Positions 25,259 through 33,470 of a DNA stretch of 64,000 nt are shown piece by piece. The notes below the pieces were generated by a model. It worked only from the letters and a program-made list of their open reading frames with translations, ran no database searches and was not told where the DNA came from. The stretch covers positions 744,001 through 808,000 of the forward strand of contig JAGTJU010000002.1 in NCBI GenBank assembly GCA_022184915.1, read 5' to 3'. The first letter of the stretch is position 1, and each line of letters begins with the position of its first letter. The position numbers were made by a program, and so were the translations under genes. This DNA is from Myxococcales bacterium (GTDB lineage Bacteria; Myxococcota_A; Polyangia; Fen-1088).

Positions 25259-26472
25259 GACTTTGCCCTCGGGTGGCAGCATGCCTGGCGCTCCTTGGCG
25301 TGAGCTGGCTCGCGGCGCAGCCGTCGGCGTCTCACGCCGATGTGCAAGGCGCCTCTCGCCTCACCCTGTTCCGCGAGCCGGCAAGCCAATCGGAGGGCAT
25401 CACCGTCATTCATCCGCAAACCGATGTGAGCGCCACGTTGGGGGGCGCGTCCCTGGCTGCGGGGTACGAGGTGGACATCGTCAGCGGTGCCACACCGCGC
25501 GTGTTCGGCGGCGTCGACGCGGTGAGCGCCGCCACGCGCTTTTCGGATCTGCGCCAGACCGTGAAGAGCTCGCTCGGTTGGAACGTCTCGGACGTGGGAC
25601 TCTTGGCCGGCTACTCCTACGGATGGGAAAGCGATTACCTCTCACACACGTTGCAGGTGGCGGCGCGTGGAGACTTCCTCGAAAAGAACTTCACGTTGGG
25701 GCTCGCGTATACGCGCAACTTCGACACCGTCTGCGATGCCAACAACGGCTTGGCCCAGGGGGTTTTGGCGTTGCGTGCGCTGGGGTCGTCTGCGCGCTGC
25801 TTCGAGGGCGGGCAGACCGAGACGGTCAAGCGCGACCTCGACATCCACACGCTCGAGCCCTCGCTCACCTGGACCGCCACTCCCCGCTTGCTTTTGCAGC
25901 TCGGCGTCAGCTTGCAGCTGCTCGAGGGATTCCAATCGAACCCCTACCGCCAGGTCCTGGTGGGCAGTCAGGGGCGGACACCACAGGAGCGTGTGCCCGC
26001 GCAACGCCAGCGCTACGCGCTCTTCGGGCGGGCCCACTATGCGCTCCCCGCCTTGCGGGCCGCGGTTGCGTTGCACGGGCGTGCCTACCGCGATTCCTGG
26101 GACCTTTTGGCCGCCACGGCTGACCTCTGGATTCACAAGTACCTCATGGAAGGCTTGCTCTTGGGTCTGCATGGCCGCTACCACCGTCAGACGGGGGCGG
26201 TCTTCTACCGGAGTGCAGCCGACTACGAGCGCCTGGGCCCCGCGGGCTCGTATTGGACGGGCGACCGTGAGTTGTCTCCCTTTGGCACGCTCTCGAGTGG
26301 TCTCAAGCTGACGTACATACGTTCCCGCCAACAGCGGCCCGAGGCTTGGCTCGACACGCTCGAGGTCAGCATGAAGTTCGAAGGGATGTTCTATCAGCTC
26401 GAGGAAGGCGCCCCGAACCGAGACCGCACCAAAGCGCTGGTGGCACAGCTGGGCGTGCTCGCCCGGTTTTGA
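25249..26472 (+). CDS. DUF3570 outer-membrane protein
   Basis: A 407-residue predicted outer-membrane beta-barrel. The signal ends SASHA (about residue 27). The mature part includes VDIVSGATPRVFGGVDAVSAA and GYSYGWESDYLSHTLQVAARGDF, characteristic of DUF3570, and continues in strands to a terminal ARF. GTG 25249 has a strong Shine-Dalgarno (GGGAGGAGG) and overlaps the DUF4266 stop by 10 bases. The DUF4266 lipoprotein and this barrel probably form one outer-membrane unit. In other genomes the pair often lies near FAD:protein FMN transferase and thioredoxin genes. Here no apbE is present, but a TlpA-like thioredoxin lies 3.4 kb away on the other strand. It is convergent with the next gene, only 8 bases apart. 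Confidence 0.85.
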   Translation: MQLRLCPRVAACLALLGVSWLAAQPSASHADVQGASRLTLFREPASQSEGITVIHPQTDVSATLGGASLAAGYEVDIVSGATPRVFGGVDAVSAATRFSDLRQTVKSSLGWNVSDVGLLAGYSYGWESDYLSHTLQVAARGDFLEKNFTLGLAYTRNFDTVCDANNGLAQGVLALRALGSSARCFEGGQTETVKRDLDIHTLEPSLTWTATPRLLLQLGVSLQLLEGFQSNPYRQVLVGSQGRTPQERVPAQRQRYALFGRAHYALPALRAAVALHGRAYRDSWDLLAATADLWIHKYLMEGLLLGLHGRYHRQTGAVFYRSAADYERLGPAGSYWTGDRELSPFGTLSSGLKLTYIRSRQQRPEAWLDTLEVSMKFEGMFYQLEEGAPNRDRTKALVAQLGVLARF

Positions 26473-26480
26473 GCCCGCGC

Positions 26481-27014
26481 TCAGCCCCCGTCGCCCGCGC
26501 CCGCGTCCACCGCGAGGGCCGACAGGCCACCCTTCACGGTGCCGTTGCACGTGATTGGCAAGTTGCCGAGGGCCACGGAGGCGGTGCCCACCAGGTTCAC
26601 GTTGCCCGTCGGAGGCGTGACCGTCAGCGTGCCGGCGTTCACGGCGAAGGTGCCGCTCGTGCCTTGAAACGTGAACGTGCAGCTCTGCCCAGGAACCGGG
26701 GATGCCACACCGTTCTTTACGTTCATCGCCACCAGGCAGCCAGAAAGCGCGGCGTCCGAGAACGACAACACCAAGTCAGAGCCACTGCCTTCCTTGATCG
26801 TGACGTTCCCGGATACGGTGGTTGCCGGAGGCGAGAAGCCCTGGCACGTCACGTCCACGGCGCCCTGGTTGATGACCCAAGCGCCCAGGAAGGGCGAAAG
26901 ATCTTGTTTTTTCTCGTCATCGCTGCCACAGGCGGGCACAGCGGCAGACAGGCAAACGGCCCCGAGGGCCGCCGACCAAAAACGAAATGCCGATCGCGGG
27001 TACAGCTGGATCAT
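26481..27014 (-). CDS. Lipoprotein of unknown function
   Basis: A 177-residue lipoprotein with a signal ending SAAVPAC (lipidated Cys near 29) followed by Ser/Asp/Lys. The mature domain is beta-rich with four or five Cys (VDVTCQG, SGCLVA, QSCTFTF, ITCNGT) and the pattern GAWVINQGAVDVTCQGF seen in small myxobacterial surface lipoproteins. It ends in an acidic Gly/Asp tail. I do not recognise a named family. ATG 27014 puts the signal at the N-terminus, and a TACTCT box ends 6 bases upstream with GTGACA 18 bases further. No ribosome binding site is visible. Confidence 0.7.
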   Translation of the reverse strand: MIQLYPRSAFRFWSAALGAVCLSAAVPACGSDDEKKQDLSPFLGAWVINQGAVDVTCQGFSPPATTVSGNVTIKEGSGSDLVLSFSDAALSGCLVAMNVKNGVASPVPGQSCTFTFQGTSGTFAVNAGTLTVTPPTGNVNLVGTASVALGNLPITCNGTVKGGLSALAVDAGAGDGG

Positions 27015-27020
27015 GCCGCC

Positions 27021-27050
27021 AGAGTAGCGCTGGACCCCGGGCCTTGTCAC
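27021..27050 (-). promoter_or_regulatory. Promoter, GTGACA-N18-TACTCT
   Basis: On the minus strand a -35-like GTGACA (5 of 6 consensus bases), an 18-base spacer and TACTCT end 6 bases before the ATG of the lipoprotein gene. The transcript would be leaderless. The -35 lies at the uvrC stop codon. Confidence 0.45.
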
Positions 27051-29320
27051 TTCCCCGGCGGGGTGGGCCCTTCGTCCTCGTCGGCCTCCTCGTCAGGCGC
27101 GAGGCCAGAGTCGGACGCCTCACCTTCCCCTTCTCCTTCGACTTCAAGGGGACCCTCGAACGCGAGGGCGTCCTCGGCGGCGAACGCGCTTTCGAGGGCG
27201 TCGTCATCGGCCTCCTCGGCCGGGCTTGGGAAAGACCCCTCGGCGACGTGGTCGCGGGGCTCGCTGCCCTCGGGCCCGGCGAGCGCCTCGGCCAGGGGCA
27301 GACGTGCAAAGTGTTCGAACACCGCCTGCGCGGCTGCACGGCTCATGCCCGGGACGTCGGTCAAGGCCTCGAGCGAAGCGTCGCGGATCTTCTTGAGGCT
27401 GCCGAAATGGCGCAGCAGCGCGCGCTGCCGAGTGGCGCCGATGCCCGGAACGTCAGACAGGGACGAACGCAGGGTGCGACGTTTGCGCTGGGCGCGGTGG
27501 AACGTGACGGCGAAACGATGGGACTCGTCGCGCAGCTGTTGCAGGACGAACATCTCGGCGCTGTTGGGCCGGATCGGAATCGGATCCTTGGCGTGGGGGA
27601 GAAACACACGGTCGGGGCGTCGGCTGTCGTCGTCGCCTTCCCCCGAGATGCTGGCGCGCCCCCGGCGAGGTCTCGCGCGGGGCGCGGCTGATGTCGACGT
27701 CGCCTCGTCGGTGCGGGCCTTGGCGAGGCCCACGATCACGAGGCCCCCGCCTGCCGAGGTGTCGATCCCCACGTCGCGGGCGGCCGCCAGGGCCATCCCC
27801 AGCTGGCCCTTGCCGCCATCCACCACCAGCAGATCGGGCAAGCGCCAGGAGGATTCCTGCTCGCCCGCCTCCGCCGCTTCGCGGGCCCGCCGGAACCGGC
27901 GCGAGAGCACTTCGTACATCGATGCGAAGTCGTCGTTGCCGGCGGCGCCGGCTGCATGCTTGATCTTGAACGTGCGGTAGCGCGATTTGTCCGGTTTACC
28001 GTCGATGAATACGACCATCGAGGCCACCGCGTCCGTGCCCTGGACGTGCGAGATGTCGTAGCACTCGATGGCCCGGGGCAGCTGGGGCAAGCGCAGGCGC
28101 CTTTGCAAAAGGGCCATCGTCTCCTCGGCGTCCTTTTGGGCGTTGCGCCGGCTGGCGAAAGCCGCCGCCGCATTTTTCTGCGCGAGCGAGACGAGATCGG
28201 CCTTGGGCCCCCGCTGGGGCACGTGCAGGGTGACCCTGCGTCCGCCCCCGCCTCGCGCCAGCTCCGTGAGCCACTCACTCTTGAGCTCGGCGTCTTCGAT
28301 CGAAAAAGGCAAGAGCACTTCGGAGGGGGGCGCCGGGTTCAAATCGTAGTAGAGACCGAGGAAGGTGGACAAAAGCTCGGCATCCGGAAACTCCTGCCCT
28401 GCGAACGAGAAGTTGCGTGCCCCCGACATCTGACCGCCGCGGATCGAGATCACCGCGATCTCGAGGGCCAGACCCTCGCGGTAATAACCCACGACGTCTT
28501 GATCGGCAAAATCACCCGAGACGACGCGCTGTTCTTGCAGCGTGTTCTCGAGTGCCCGAATCTGGTCCCGTACGGTGGCGGCCGCCTCGAAGTTCAGGCT
28601 CTTTGCCGCCGCCATCATGCGGGTCCGCAGCCGCTCCATCAGCTCGTCTTTTTTGCCATCGAGAAACAGGCGCACGTCGCGCACCTGCTCGGCGTACTCG
28701 TCGCGATCCACCGGCAAGACACAGGGAGCCGGGCAGCGTTTGATCTGATGCTGGAGGCAAGGGCGCCGGCGCGTCTGCAGCACGTGATCCGTGCAGGTCC
28801 GCAGCTGAAAGTGTCGGTTCACCACCCGCAGGGCGTACCGACACGATGAAGCCGAATGGTAGGGGCCAAAGTAGTGGGCGCCGTCATCCCGCAGCTGCCG
28901 GACCACCTCCAGGCGCGGCCAGGGCGCGGCCGGGTCGAGGCGCAGCACGAGGTAGTTCTTGTCGTCGCGCAGGTTCACGTTGAAGCGCGGCTTGTGCTTC
29001 TTGATGAGCGTGTTCTCGAGCAGCAGCGCTTCTTTTTCGTTGGTGGTGATCACCGTCTCGATGTCACCCACGATGCGCCCGAGCAGCGGAACGAAGTCGC
29101 GCACGTCGCCGGTGTTCGGCTGGAAGTACTGCCGCACCCGGTTGCGCAGGTTTCCCGCTTTGCCGATGTACAGGATCTTGCCTGCGTGATCCTTCATCAC
29201 GTAAACCCCGGGCAGGGCGGGCAGGCGGGCGAGGATCTCGTCGAGCGAGCGCCCCCCCTCCTCGGCGGTGGCTTCGCGCAAGGTGGGGCCTTCGGGTGTT
29301 TCGGGAGGAGCTTCGGACAC
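27047..29320 (-). CDS. uvrC: Excinuclease ABC subunit C
   Basis: A 757-residue nuclease that makes both incisions in nucleotide excision repair with UvrA and UvrB. The GIY-YIG domain comes first (residues about 33-115: LPGVYVMKDHAGKILYIGKA...RNRVRQYF). A Cys-containing segment follows, then the UVR domain (about 230-265), the RNase H-like 3'... 5'-incision half (ECYDISHVQGTDAVASMVVF, LLVVDGGKGQL), and helix-hairpin-helix repeats (VPGIGATRQRALLRHFGSL, VPGMSRAAAQAVF). GTG 29320 follows an AGGGGAGA ribosome binding site and gives a start about 30 residues before the nuclease domain. Two additions are unusual: an Arg/Ser/Asp-rich insertion near residues 535-570 and a C-terminal acidic tail of about 70 residues after the HhH repeats. 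Confidence 0.95.
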   Translation of the reverse strand: MSEAPPETPEGPTLREATAEEGGRSLDEILARLPALPGVYVMKDHAGKILYIGKAGNLRNRVRQYFQPNTGDVRDFVPLLGRIVGDIETVITTNEKEALLLENTLIKKHKPRFNVNLRDDKNYLVLRLDPAAPWPRLEVVRQLRDDGAHYFGPYHSASSCRYALRVVNRHFQLRTCTDHVLQTRRRPCLQHQIKRCPAPCVLPVDRDEYAEQVRDVRLFLDGKKDELMERLRTRMMAAAKSLNFEAAATVRDQIRALENTLQEQRVVSGDFADQDVVGYYREGLALEIAVISIRGGQMSGARNFSFAGQEFPDAELLSTFLGLYYDLNPAPPSEVLLPFSIEDAELKSEWLTELARGGGGRRVTLHVPQRGPKADLVSLAQKNAAAAFASRRNAQKDAEETMALLQRRLRLPQLPRAIECYDISHVQGTDAVASMVVFIDGKPDKSRYRTFKIKHAAGAAGNDDFASMYEVLSRRFRRAREAAEAGEQESSWRLPDLLVVDGGKGQLGMALAAARDVGIDTSAGGGLVIVGLAKARTDEATSTSAAPRARPRRGRASISGEGDDDSRRPDRVFLPHAKDPIPIRPNSAEMFVLQQLRDESHRFAVTFHRAQRKRRTLRSSLSDVPGIGATRQRALLRHFGSLKKIRDASLEALTDVPGMSRAAAQAVFEHFARLPLAEALAGPEGSEPRDHVAEGSFPSPAEEADDDALESAFAAEDALAFEGPLEVEGEGEGEASDSGLAPDEEADEDEGPTPPGK

Positions 29321-29376
29321 GCGTCTCCCCTGAGGTATATCGGATCGCAGTCCCGGAAGCCGCTCTCGGACGCGCG

Positions 29377-29910
29377 TCAGGGCGCGCGCTTCGCGAGGCG
29401 CAGCTCGATCGTCTGAGCCTGCTCGGCCGTGATCACGCGGTGGGCGGTCTCGTACCCCTCGGCTGTCGCGCTGAGCTCGTGCCGGGTGCTCCCGCGCGGC
29501 AGGCGCAGGGGGTTCGAGGGGGCAGGGGCTCCGTCCACGAAGAGGCGGGCCGCCCGCGGCACGAGACGTACGTCGATCAGCACGCCCTCGCCCGTTTCCA
29601 CGGGCTTCCAGGTGGGGACACGTGCGACGGCCGGTGGAGGAGCCGGCGTGGCGGTTTGCCTTTGGGCGGTTTGCCCTTCGACGGCTTGCTTGAGGGCGCG
29701 GGTGACCATGCCGAAGAGGGCAATTCCTCCCAGCGCGGCCAGAGCCCATACCACCCAGGGTGTCGAAGACGGGCGGCGCGCGCGCGGCTTGGGTCGGGGC
29801 GCCCGCGGGATCGGGAGCTCGGGTGCGGCCGTGCCGGGAACGACGGCCGGGCGGTCCAGGCTGAGCTCGACCTGGGGATCCTCGGGAGGGGCGAAGGGGT
29901 CGTGTGACAT
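29377..29910 (-). CDS. Single-TM protein with PEGA-like domain
   Basis: A 177-residue bitopic protein. An acidic, then basic Pro/Arg-rich cytoplasmic segment (residues about 1-48) leads to one TM helix (about 49-70: PWVVWALAALGGIALFGMV). A linker and a C-terminal PEGA-like beta domain follow (about 105-175: VLIDVRLVPRAARLFVDGAPAP...GYETAHRVITAE). PEGA-type domains are common C-terminal to membrane-bound kinases in myxobacteria and probably bind surface or wall ligands. Here the kinase half is absent. ATG 29910 lies five bases downstream of the TlpA-like gene's stop, so it is the last-but-one gene of that unit, 56 bases before uvrC. Confidence 0.7.
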   Translation of the reverse strand: MSHDPFAPPEDPQVELSLDRPAVVPGTAAPELPIPRAPRPKPRARRPSSTPWVVWALAALGGIALFGMVTRALKQAVEGQTAQRQTATPAPPPAVARVPTWKPVETGEGVLIDVRLVPRAARLFVDGAPAPSNPLRLPRGSTRHELSATAEGYETAHRVITAEQAQTIELRLAKRAP

Positions 29911-29915
29911 CGTGT

Positions 29916-30491
29916 TCACCGCCCGCGGGTGGGCTCTTGCAACGTTCCCACGAACGTTTCGATTTCGGCCCGCGTGGCTTCGCCGTAAAGCGCCCCCACG
30001 AGCTTTCCGCCGGCCCCGAAAGCGAAGAGGGCGGGGATCGAGCCCTCCCACTGCGGATCCACGCTCTCGATGAAGGCGTCGGCGTTTTCGAAACGGGCGA
30101 TGGCGCGCGTCAGTTGGCCCCTGGCACGCCCATCGATGACCCGCCCGACCCGCACGGCGCTGCGGGCGCTCGGATCGTCGAGGGACACGGATAAAAGTGC
30201 GATGCCGCGTGCGGGGAGACGGTCGGCGAGATCGGCCATGAGCGGCAGTTCCTCGACGCAGGGTGAACACCAGGTGGCCCAGACGTGGAGCAGAGTGAGC
30301 GTGTGGGGCGAGCGGCGGATGCGCTCGTGAATCTCGCCCACGGAGAGGATCTGGGCGGGCCCCTCGGCCCGCAACGGGTCGGCCTGCCCCGGCGCGGCAA
30401 ATGCGGGACCGGAGCCTGCCGGGCGCGCCTTGACCGCCGGGGCGCAGCCCACGAGCAGCCCCAAAGCCGCCGTGCACCAAAGGCGAAGCAT
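29916..30491 (-). CDS. TlpA-like thioredoxin lipoprotein
   Basis: A 191-residue lipoprotein: signal MLRLWCTAALGLLVGC, lipidated Cys16. A thioredoxin-fold domain covers residues about 60-185, with the redox motif WCSPC in LLHVWATWCSPCVEELPLM and a cis-Pro region near SIPALFAFG. This is the arrangement of TlpA/ResA-type periplasmic thiol reductants, which keep apocytochrome or copper-site cysteines reduced. Several putative heme proteins in this window would need such a helper, but no link is proven. It sits 19 bases downstream of the aldo/keto reductase stop and five bases upstream of the PEGA-like gene. Confidence 0.85.
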   Translation of the reverse strand: MLRLWCTAALGLLVGCAPAVKARPAGSGPAFAAPGQADPLRAEGPAQILSVGEIHERIRRSPHTLTLLHVWATWCSPCVEELPLMADLADRLPARGIALLSVSLDDPSARSAVRVGRVIDGRARGQLTRAIARFENADAFIESVDPQWEGSIPALFAFGAGGKLVGALYGEATRAEIETFVGTLQEPTRGR

Positions 30492-30510
30492 CGCCCCTAG
30501 TTTCGCCTGC

Positions 30511-31665
30511 TCAGCTCTGGTTGTCGAGCAGGCGGTGCGCTTCGGGCAGGATACCGAGCAGGGTGTCGGCGAGCGGCGCTGCCGACAGCGCGGCCCGGAG
30601 CGCCGGGGCGTCACAGCCCACCGCCTTGTTGCCCGGAAACCAGGGGTCATCCTTGCCAAGCATGTTGTAGCGGGAGCGGGCATAAGGAAGCAGGTCGAAC
30701 GCCTTGACCAAGCCGAAGAGCCACACAATCTTGCGGACGTTGACACCGCCCGGCAGCTCTTCCCACTCCGGAACGCCCGCGAGGTAATCGCCCCCGAACG
30801 CATCGCCCAGGGCCCGGACCCACTGGTCCTGGAGGCGAGCCACCACGGGGGCCACCACCTTGGCGGCGTCGTCGAGGTGCGGGAGCACTGCCACGTGCGC
30901 GTCGAAGTCCTGGGGCTTGGACGCGCCGATCGACAGGGTATGCACGCGCGGATCCGACAGGCAGAAAAGATCGTTGAACTGCATCGGCGCCAGCGGGGCG
31001 CACAGCGTCTGCCAAAGCGGTCGAGGCGTATGCAAGTGCCCCCCCTTGTCCGAGGGGCTGATGATGAACACACCCATGTCCTGCGCGGCGGCGGCAGCCA
31101 GCGCGGGCTCGTTTTCTTGAAAGATGAAGTACCAGTGCAGGTTCACATAGTCGAAGCGACCGCTCTCGATTGCCTGCGTGATCACACGGCACGAAGCGTG
31201 GGTGGAAAAGCCGATGTGACCAATGCGCCCCTGGGCGCGGAAGCGTTCGGCCACCTCGTGGCAGCCGCCGGGACGCAAGGTCCACTCCACCGTCTTGGTG
31301 TCGTTGAGGCCGTGAAACGCGAACAAATCGATCCGCGCTACGCCCAGGCGCGCGAACGACTCCTCGAGGTGGCGTTCGAACTCGGCCGGATCGGCTCTTG
31401 GTGCCACTTTCGTTTGCAAAATGATCTCGTCACGAGGCAGCGACTGCAGCGCAGCGCCCACCTGGGCCTCGCTGGTGCCGTAGCCCCGTGCAGTCTCGAA
31501 GTGAGTGATGCCGAGCGCAAAGGCTCTCTGCAAGGTGGAGAGAAGGTTGGCCTGGCTCTTCTTTCCCACCGGCGTGTTCGCCACCCACGACTCCTGAAAG
31601 CGCATGCCCCCGCAGGAAAAGACGGGCATGGCGAGGCCGGTCCGGCCGAAGGTTCGATAGCGCAT
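30511..31665 (-). CDS. Aldo/keto reductase with Glu in place of catalytic Asp
   Basis: A 384-residue cytosolic aldo/keto reductase with a C-terminal extension of about 90 residues. The barrel begins MRYRTFGRTGLAMPVFSCGG. The tetrad is recognisable as E-T-A-R-G-Y in THFETARGYGTSEAQVG, Lys in LQTKVAP and His in FAFHGL, but the usual Asp is Glu. This variant occurs in a subgroup of the superfamily, so it may be functional. The extension contains Cys and Trp-rich helices (VWLFGLVKAFDLLPYARSRYN). No signal peptide is visible, unlike the Tat-tagged reductase at 5 kb. Its ATG follows two bases after the GH28-like gene's stop, implying a shared transcript and possibly a role in sugar metabolism. Confidence 0.85.
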   Translation of the reverse strand: MRYRTFGRTGLAMPVFSCGGMRFQESWVANTPVGKKSQANLLSTLQRAFALGITHFETARGYGTSEAQVGAALQSLPRDEIILQTKVAPRADPAEFERHLEESFARLGVARIDLFAFHGLNDTKTVEWTLRPGGCHEVAERFRAQGRIGHIGFSTHASCRVITQAIESGRFDYVNLHWYFIFQENEPALAAAAAQDMGVFIISPSDKGGHLHTPRPLWQTLCAPLAPMQFNDLFCLSDPRVHTLSIGASKPQDFDAHVAVLPHLDDAAKVVAPVVARLQDQWVRALGDAFGGDYLAGVPEWEELPGGVNVRKIVWLFGLVKAFDLLPYARSRYNMLGKDDPWFPGNKAVGCDAPALRAALSAAPLADTLLGILPEAHRLLDNQS

Positions 31666-31667
31666 GG

Positions 31668-33383
31668 TCAGCCGCCGTGGTTGTCGCGAAGCACGGCTTG
31701 GCCCTGGGCGGGCGCCAGCAACGCCTGCGCTCGCCTCGCATCGTTGCCGGCAAGCAGCAAATGGCCTTGCACTTCTTCGGCGCAGACGAACAGATCGGTG
31801 CCCGGGGAAGCCTGGCTATCACGAATGGTGGCGTTTTTGCCCTGGGTCAGGAAAATCGCGGCCCCTGCGGCCTGGGCTTGGCGGCCGCTGAACTGGCTGA
31901 TGCTGATGTCCTCGAAGGCCCGCACGTGCAGCGCCTCCGTGAAGTACTCGGGGACGCCGCTTTCCCAGGACACGTCGAAGGCGCGAATCGCGAGATCTTT
32001 GACGTTCTCACAGTGGAGGGCTGGGATGTCGTGTTTGAAGATCGATTGGGCCTTGTCGCGCGTGGCGCGCAGGTCGAAGTTGCCGCCGTAGTCGGCTTGC
32101 AGGGCCCCCTTGCGGATGTGCAGCTCGACGTCCTCGAAGCTGAGGTTTTCGATGACGCTGTCGGGGCTGCCGTAAACGATCATGCCGGCTTCGCCCACTG
32201 CCCGAATGTTGCGAAAGCGCAGGTTGCGTATGCGGCCCGGCGTTTGGGCTTCTGGGTCCCACAGCAGCGCCGAGACGTGAATGGGCTCTCCGTTGCCCCA
32301 CCATCGCCCGGAGTAGTGCTGGGTTTCGATGATGATGTTCGAGAACGAAACGTTCTCGACGTCGAAGGCGCTGCGCACGAACACGGCCAGGCCCCGGTTG
32401 GCCGCCCGGATGACGAGGTTGTCGAAGCTGCAGTCGCGGATATGGCCGTCCTTGAAGCCCACGCGCACGCCCGCGGACCGGCTCGTCAAGGTGCAGGCGG
32501 ACACGATCACGTCGCGGCTTCCGAACACCGCGAGGCAGTCGTCGCCGGTGTCGATGTCGCATCCGATGATGCGCACGCGTTCGCAGCGGGTAAGGTCGAT
32601 GCCATCATCGTTGGGAATGCGGTTGCCGTTTTTGCGGCTGTTGATGTCCACCCCGTGCACGCGCACGTTCACGCAGCGCTCGAAGTGAACGGTCCAGGTA
32701 GGCGAGTTCTGGATGGTGACGCCCTCGAGCAGGGCGTTGCGGCAGTCGATGAAGCGTACGAGGTTCCCAGGCCGATCGTCGCCCCGTGCGAAGGGGCCGT
32801 GAACGAAGCCCTCGGGCCCCACCTTCATGAACTGCTCCCCTTGTCGGGTAAAGCGTGCGTCGAAGTCCTTGCCTGCGTACGTGAGGTCTTCGCGCACGAA
32901 GGCGCGTGCGCTGCCGTCGATGGTGCCCCTCCCGACGATGGCCACGTCCTCCGCTTGCCGGGCGGTGACGAGGCCCGCGCGGTTCGATTCGTGTCCACTC
33001 GCGCCGGCCTCCTCCTGAGGGTAATCCTCGAGCCGGGTGGTGGCCGCGAGCACGCTGCCGGCGTCGAGGTGCAAGGTGGTGCGGCTGCCGATACGAAGGG
33101 GCCGGGTCAGGTAAACGCCCGCCGGAACGAAGACGGTGCCCCCGCCCTGCTGGGCGGCTTGGTCCAGGGCGGCTTGCAGCGCGTCCGTGTCGTCGGCCAC
33201 GCCGTCTCCGCGGGCGCCAAGGCGTCGCACGTCGAGCCAGCCCACGCCCTGGGGCCCGTGGGCGCAGCCCAGCACACCCGTGGCCGCTAGCCATCCCACG
33301 CCGCTTCGCTGCAAAAAAGCCCGGCGGCCGGGCACGGGGACGATGGATCTGGGGGCGGGCGCGGGGGCGGGCGGAGAGGACAT
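31668..33383 (-). CDS. Tat-lipoprotein with GH28-like parallel beta-helix
   Basis: A 571-residue surface protein. The N-terminus has a twin-arginine motif (GRRAFLQRSG, residues 19-28) and a lipobox (TGVLGC, Cys40), so it is probably a Tat-exported lipoprotein. The mature part begins LDVRRLGARGDGVADDTDALQAAL, the standard opening of pectin-type right-handed beta-helices. Polygalacturonase-like acidic sites are present: NDDGIDL (D259, D260, D263) and TGDDCLAVF (D281, D282). The third GH28 motif, G-H-G, is not seen; the matching region reads SAGVRVGF. It is likely a GH28-related hydrolase or binder of acidic polysaccharide. ATG 33383 follows a TATGGT box by 8 bases. It heads a unit with the reductase, TlpA-like and PEGA-like genes. 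Confidence 0.8.
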   Translation of the reverse strand: MSSPPAPAPAPRSIVPVPGRRAFLQRSGVGWLAATGVLGCAHGPQGVGWLDVRRLGARGDGVADDTDALQAALDQAAQQGGGTVFVPAGVYLTRPLRIGSRTTLHLDAGSVLAATTRLEDYPQEEAGASGHESNRAGLVTARQAEDVAIVGRGTIDGSARAFVREDLTYAGKDFDARFTRQGEQFMKVGPEGFVHGPFARGDDRPGNLVRFIDCRNALLEGVTIQNSPTWTVHFERCVNVRVHGVDINSRKNGNRIPNDDGIDLTRCERVRIIGCDIDTGDDCLAVFGSRDVIVSACTLTSRSAGVRVGFKDGHIRDCSFDNLVIRAANRGLAVFVRSAFDVENVSFSNIIIETQHYSGRWWGNGEPIHVSALLWDPEAQTPGRIRNLRFRNIRAVGEAGMIVYGSPDSVIENLSFEDVELHIRKGALQADYGGNFDLRATRDKAQSIFKHDIPALHCENVKDLAIRAFDVSWESGVPEYFTEALHVRAFEDISISQFSGRQAQAAGAAIFLTQGKNATIRDSQASPGTDLFVCAEEVQGHLLLAGNDARRAQALLAPAQGQAVLRDNHGG

Positions 33384-33391
33384 GCCTCGTC

Positions 33392-33397
33392 ACCATA
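33392..33397 (-). promoter_or_regulatory. -10-like TATGGT box
   Basis: TATGGT on the minus strand ends 8 bases before the ATG of the GH28-like gene. A weak GAGG lies between, but the spacing suggests near-leaderless transcription. Confidence 0.35.
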
Positions 33398-33470
33398 GAC
33401 GGCCGTGCGAAAGCCCGTCAACGGCTCGGGGCCTGTCTTCGCGGCGTGCGGGGCCGGGACGCAAGATCGC

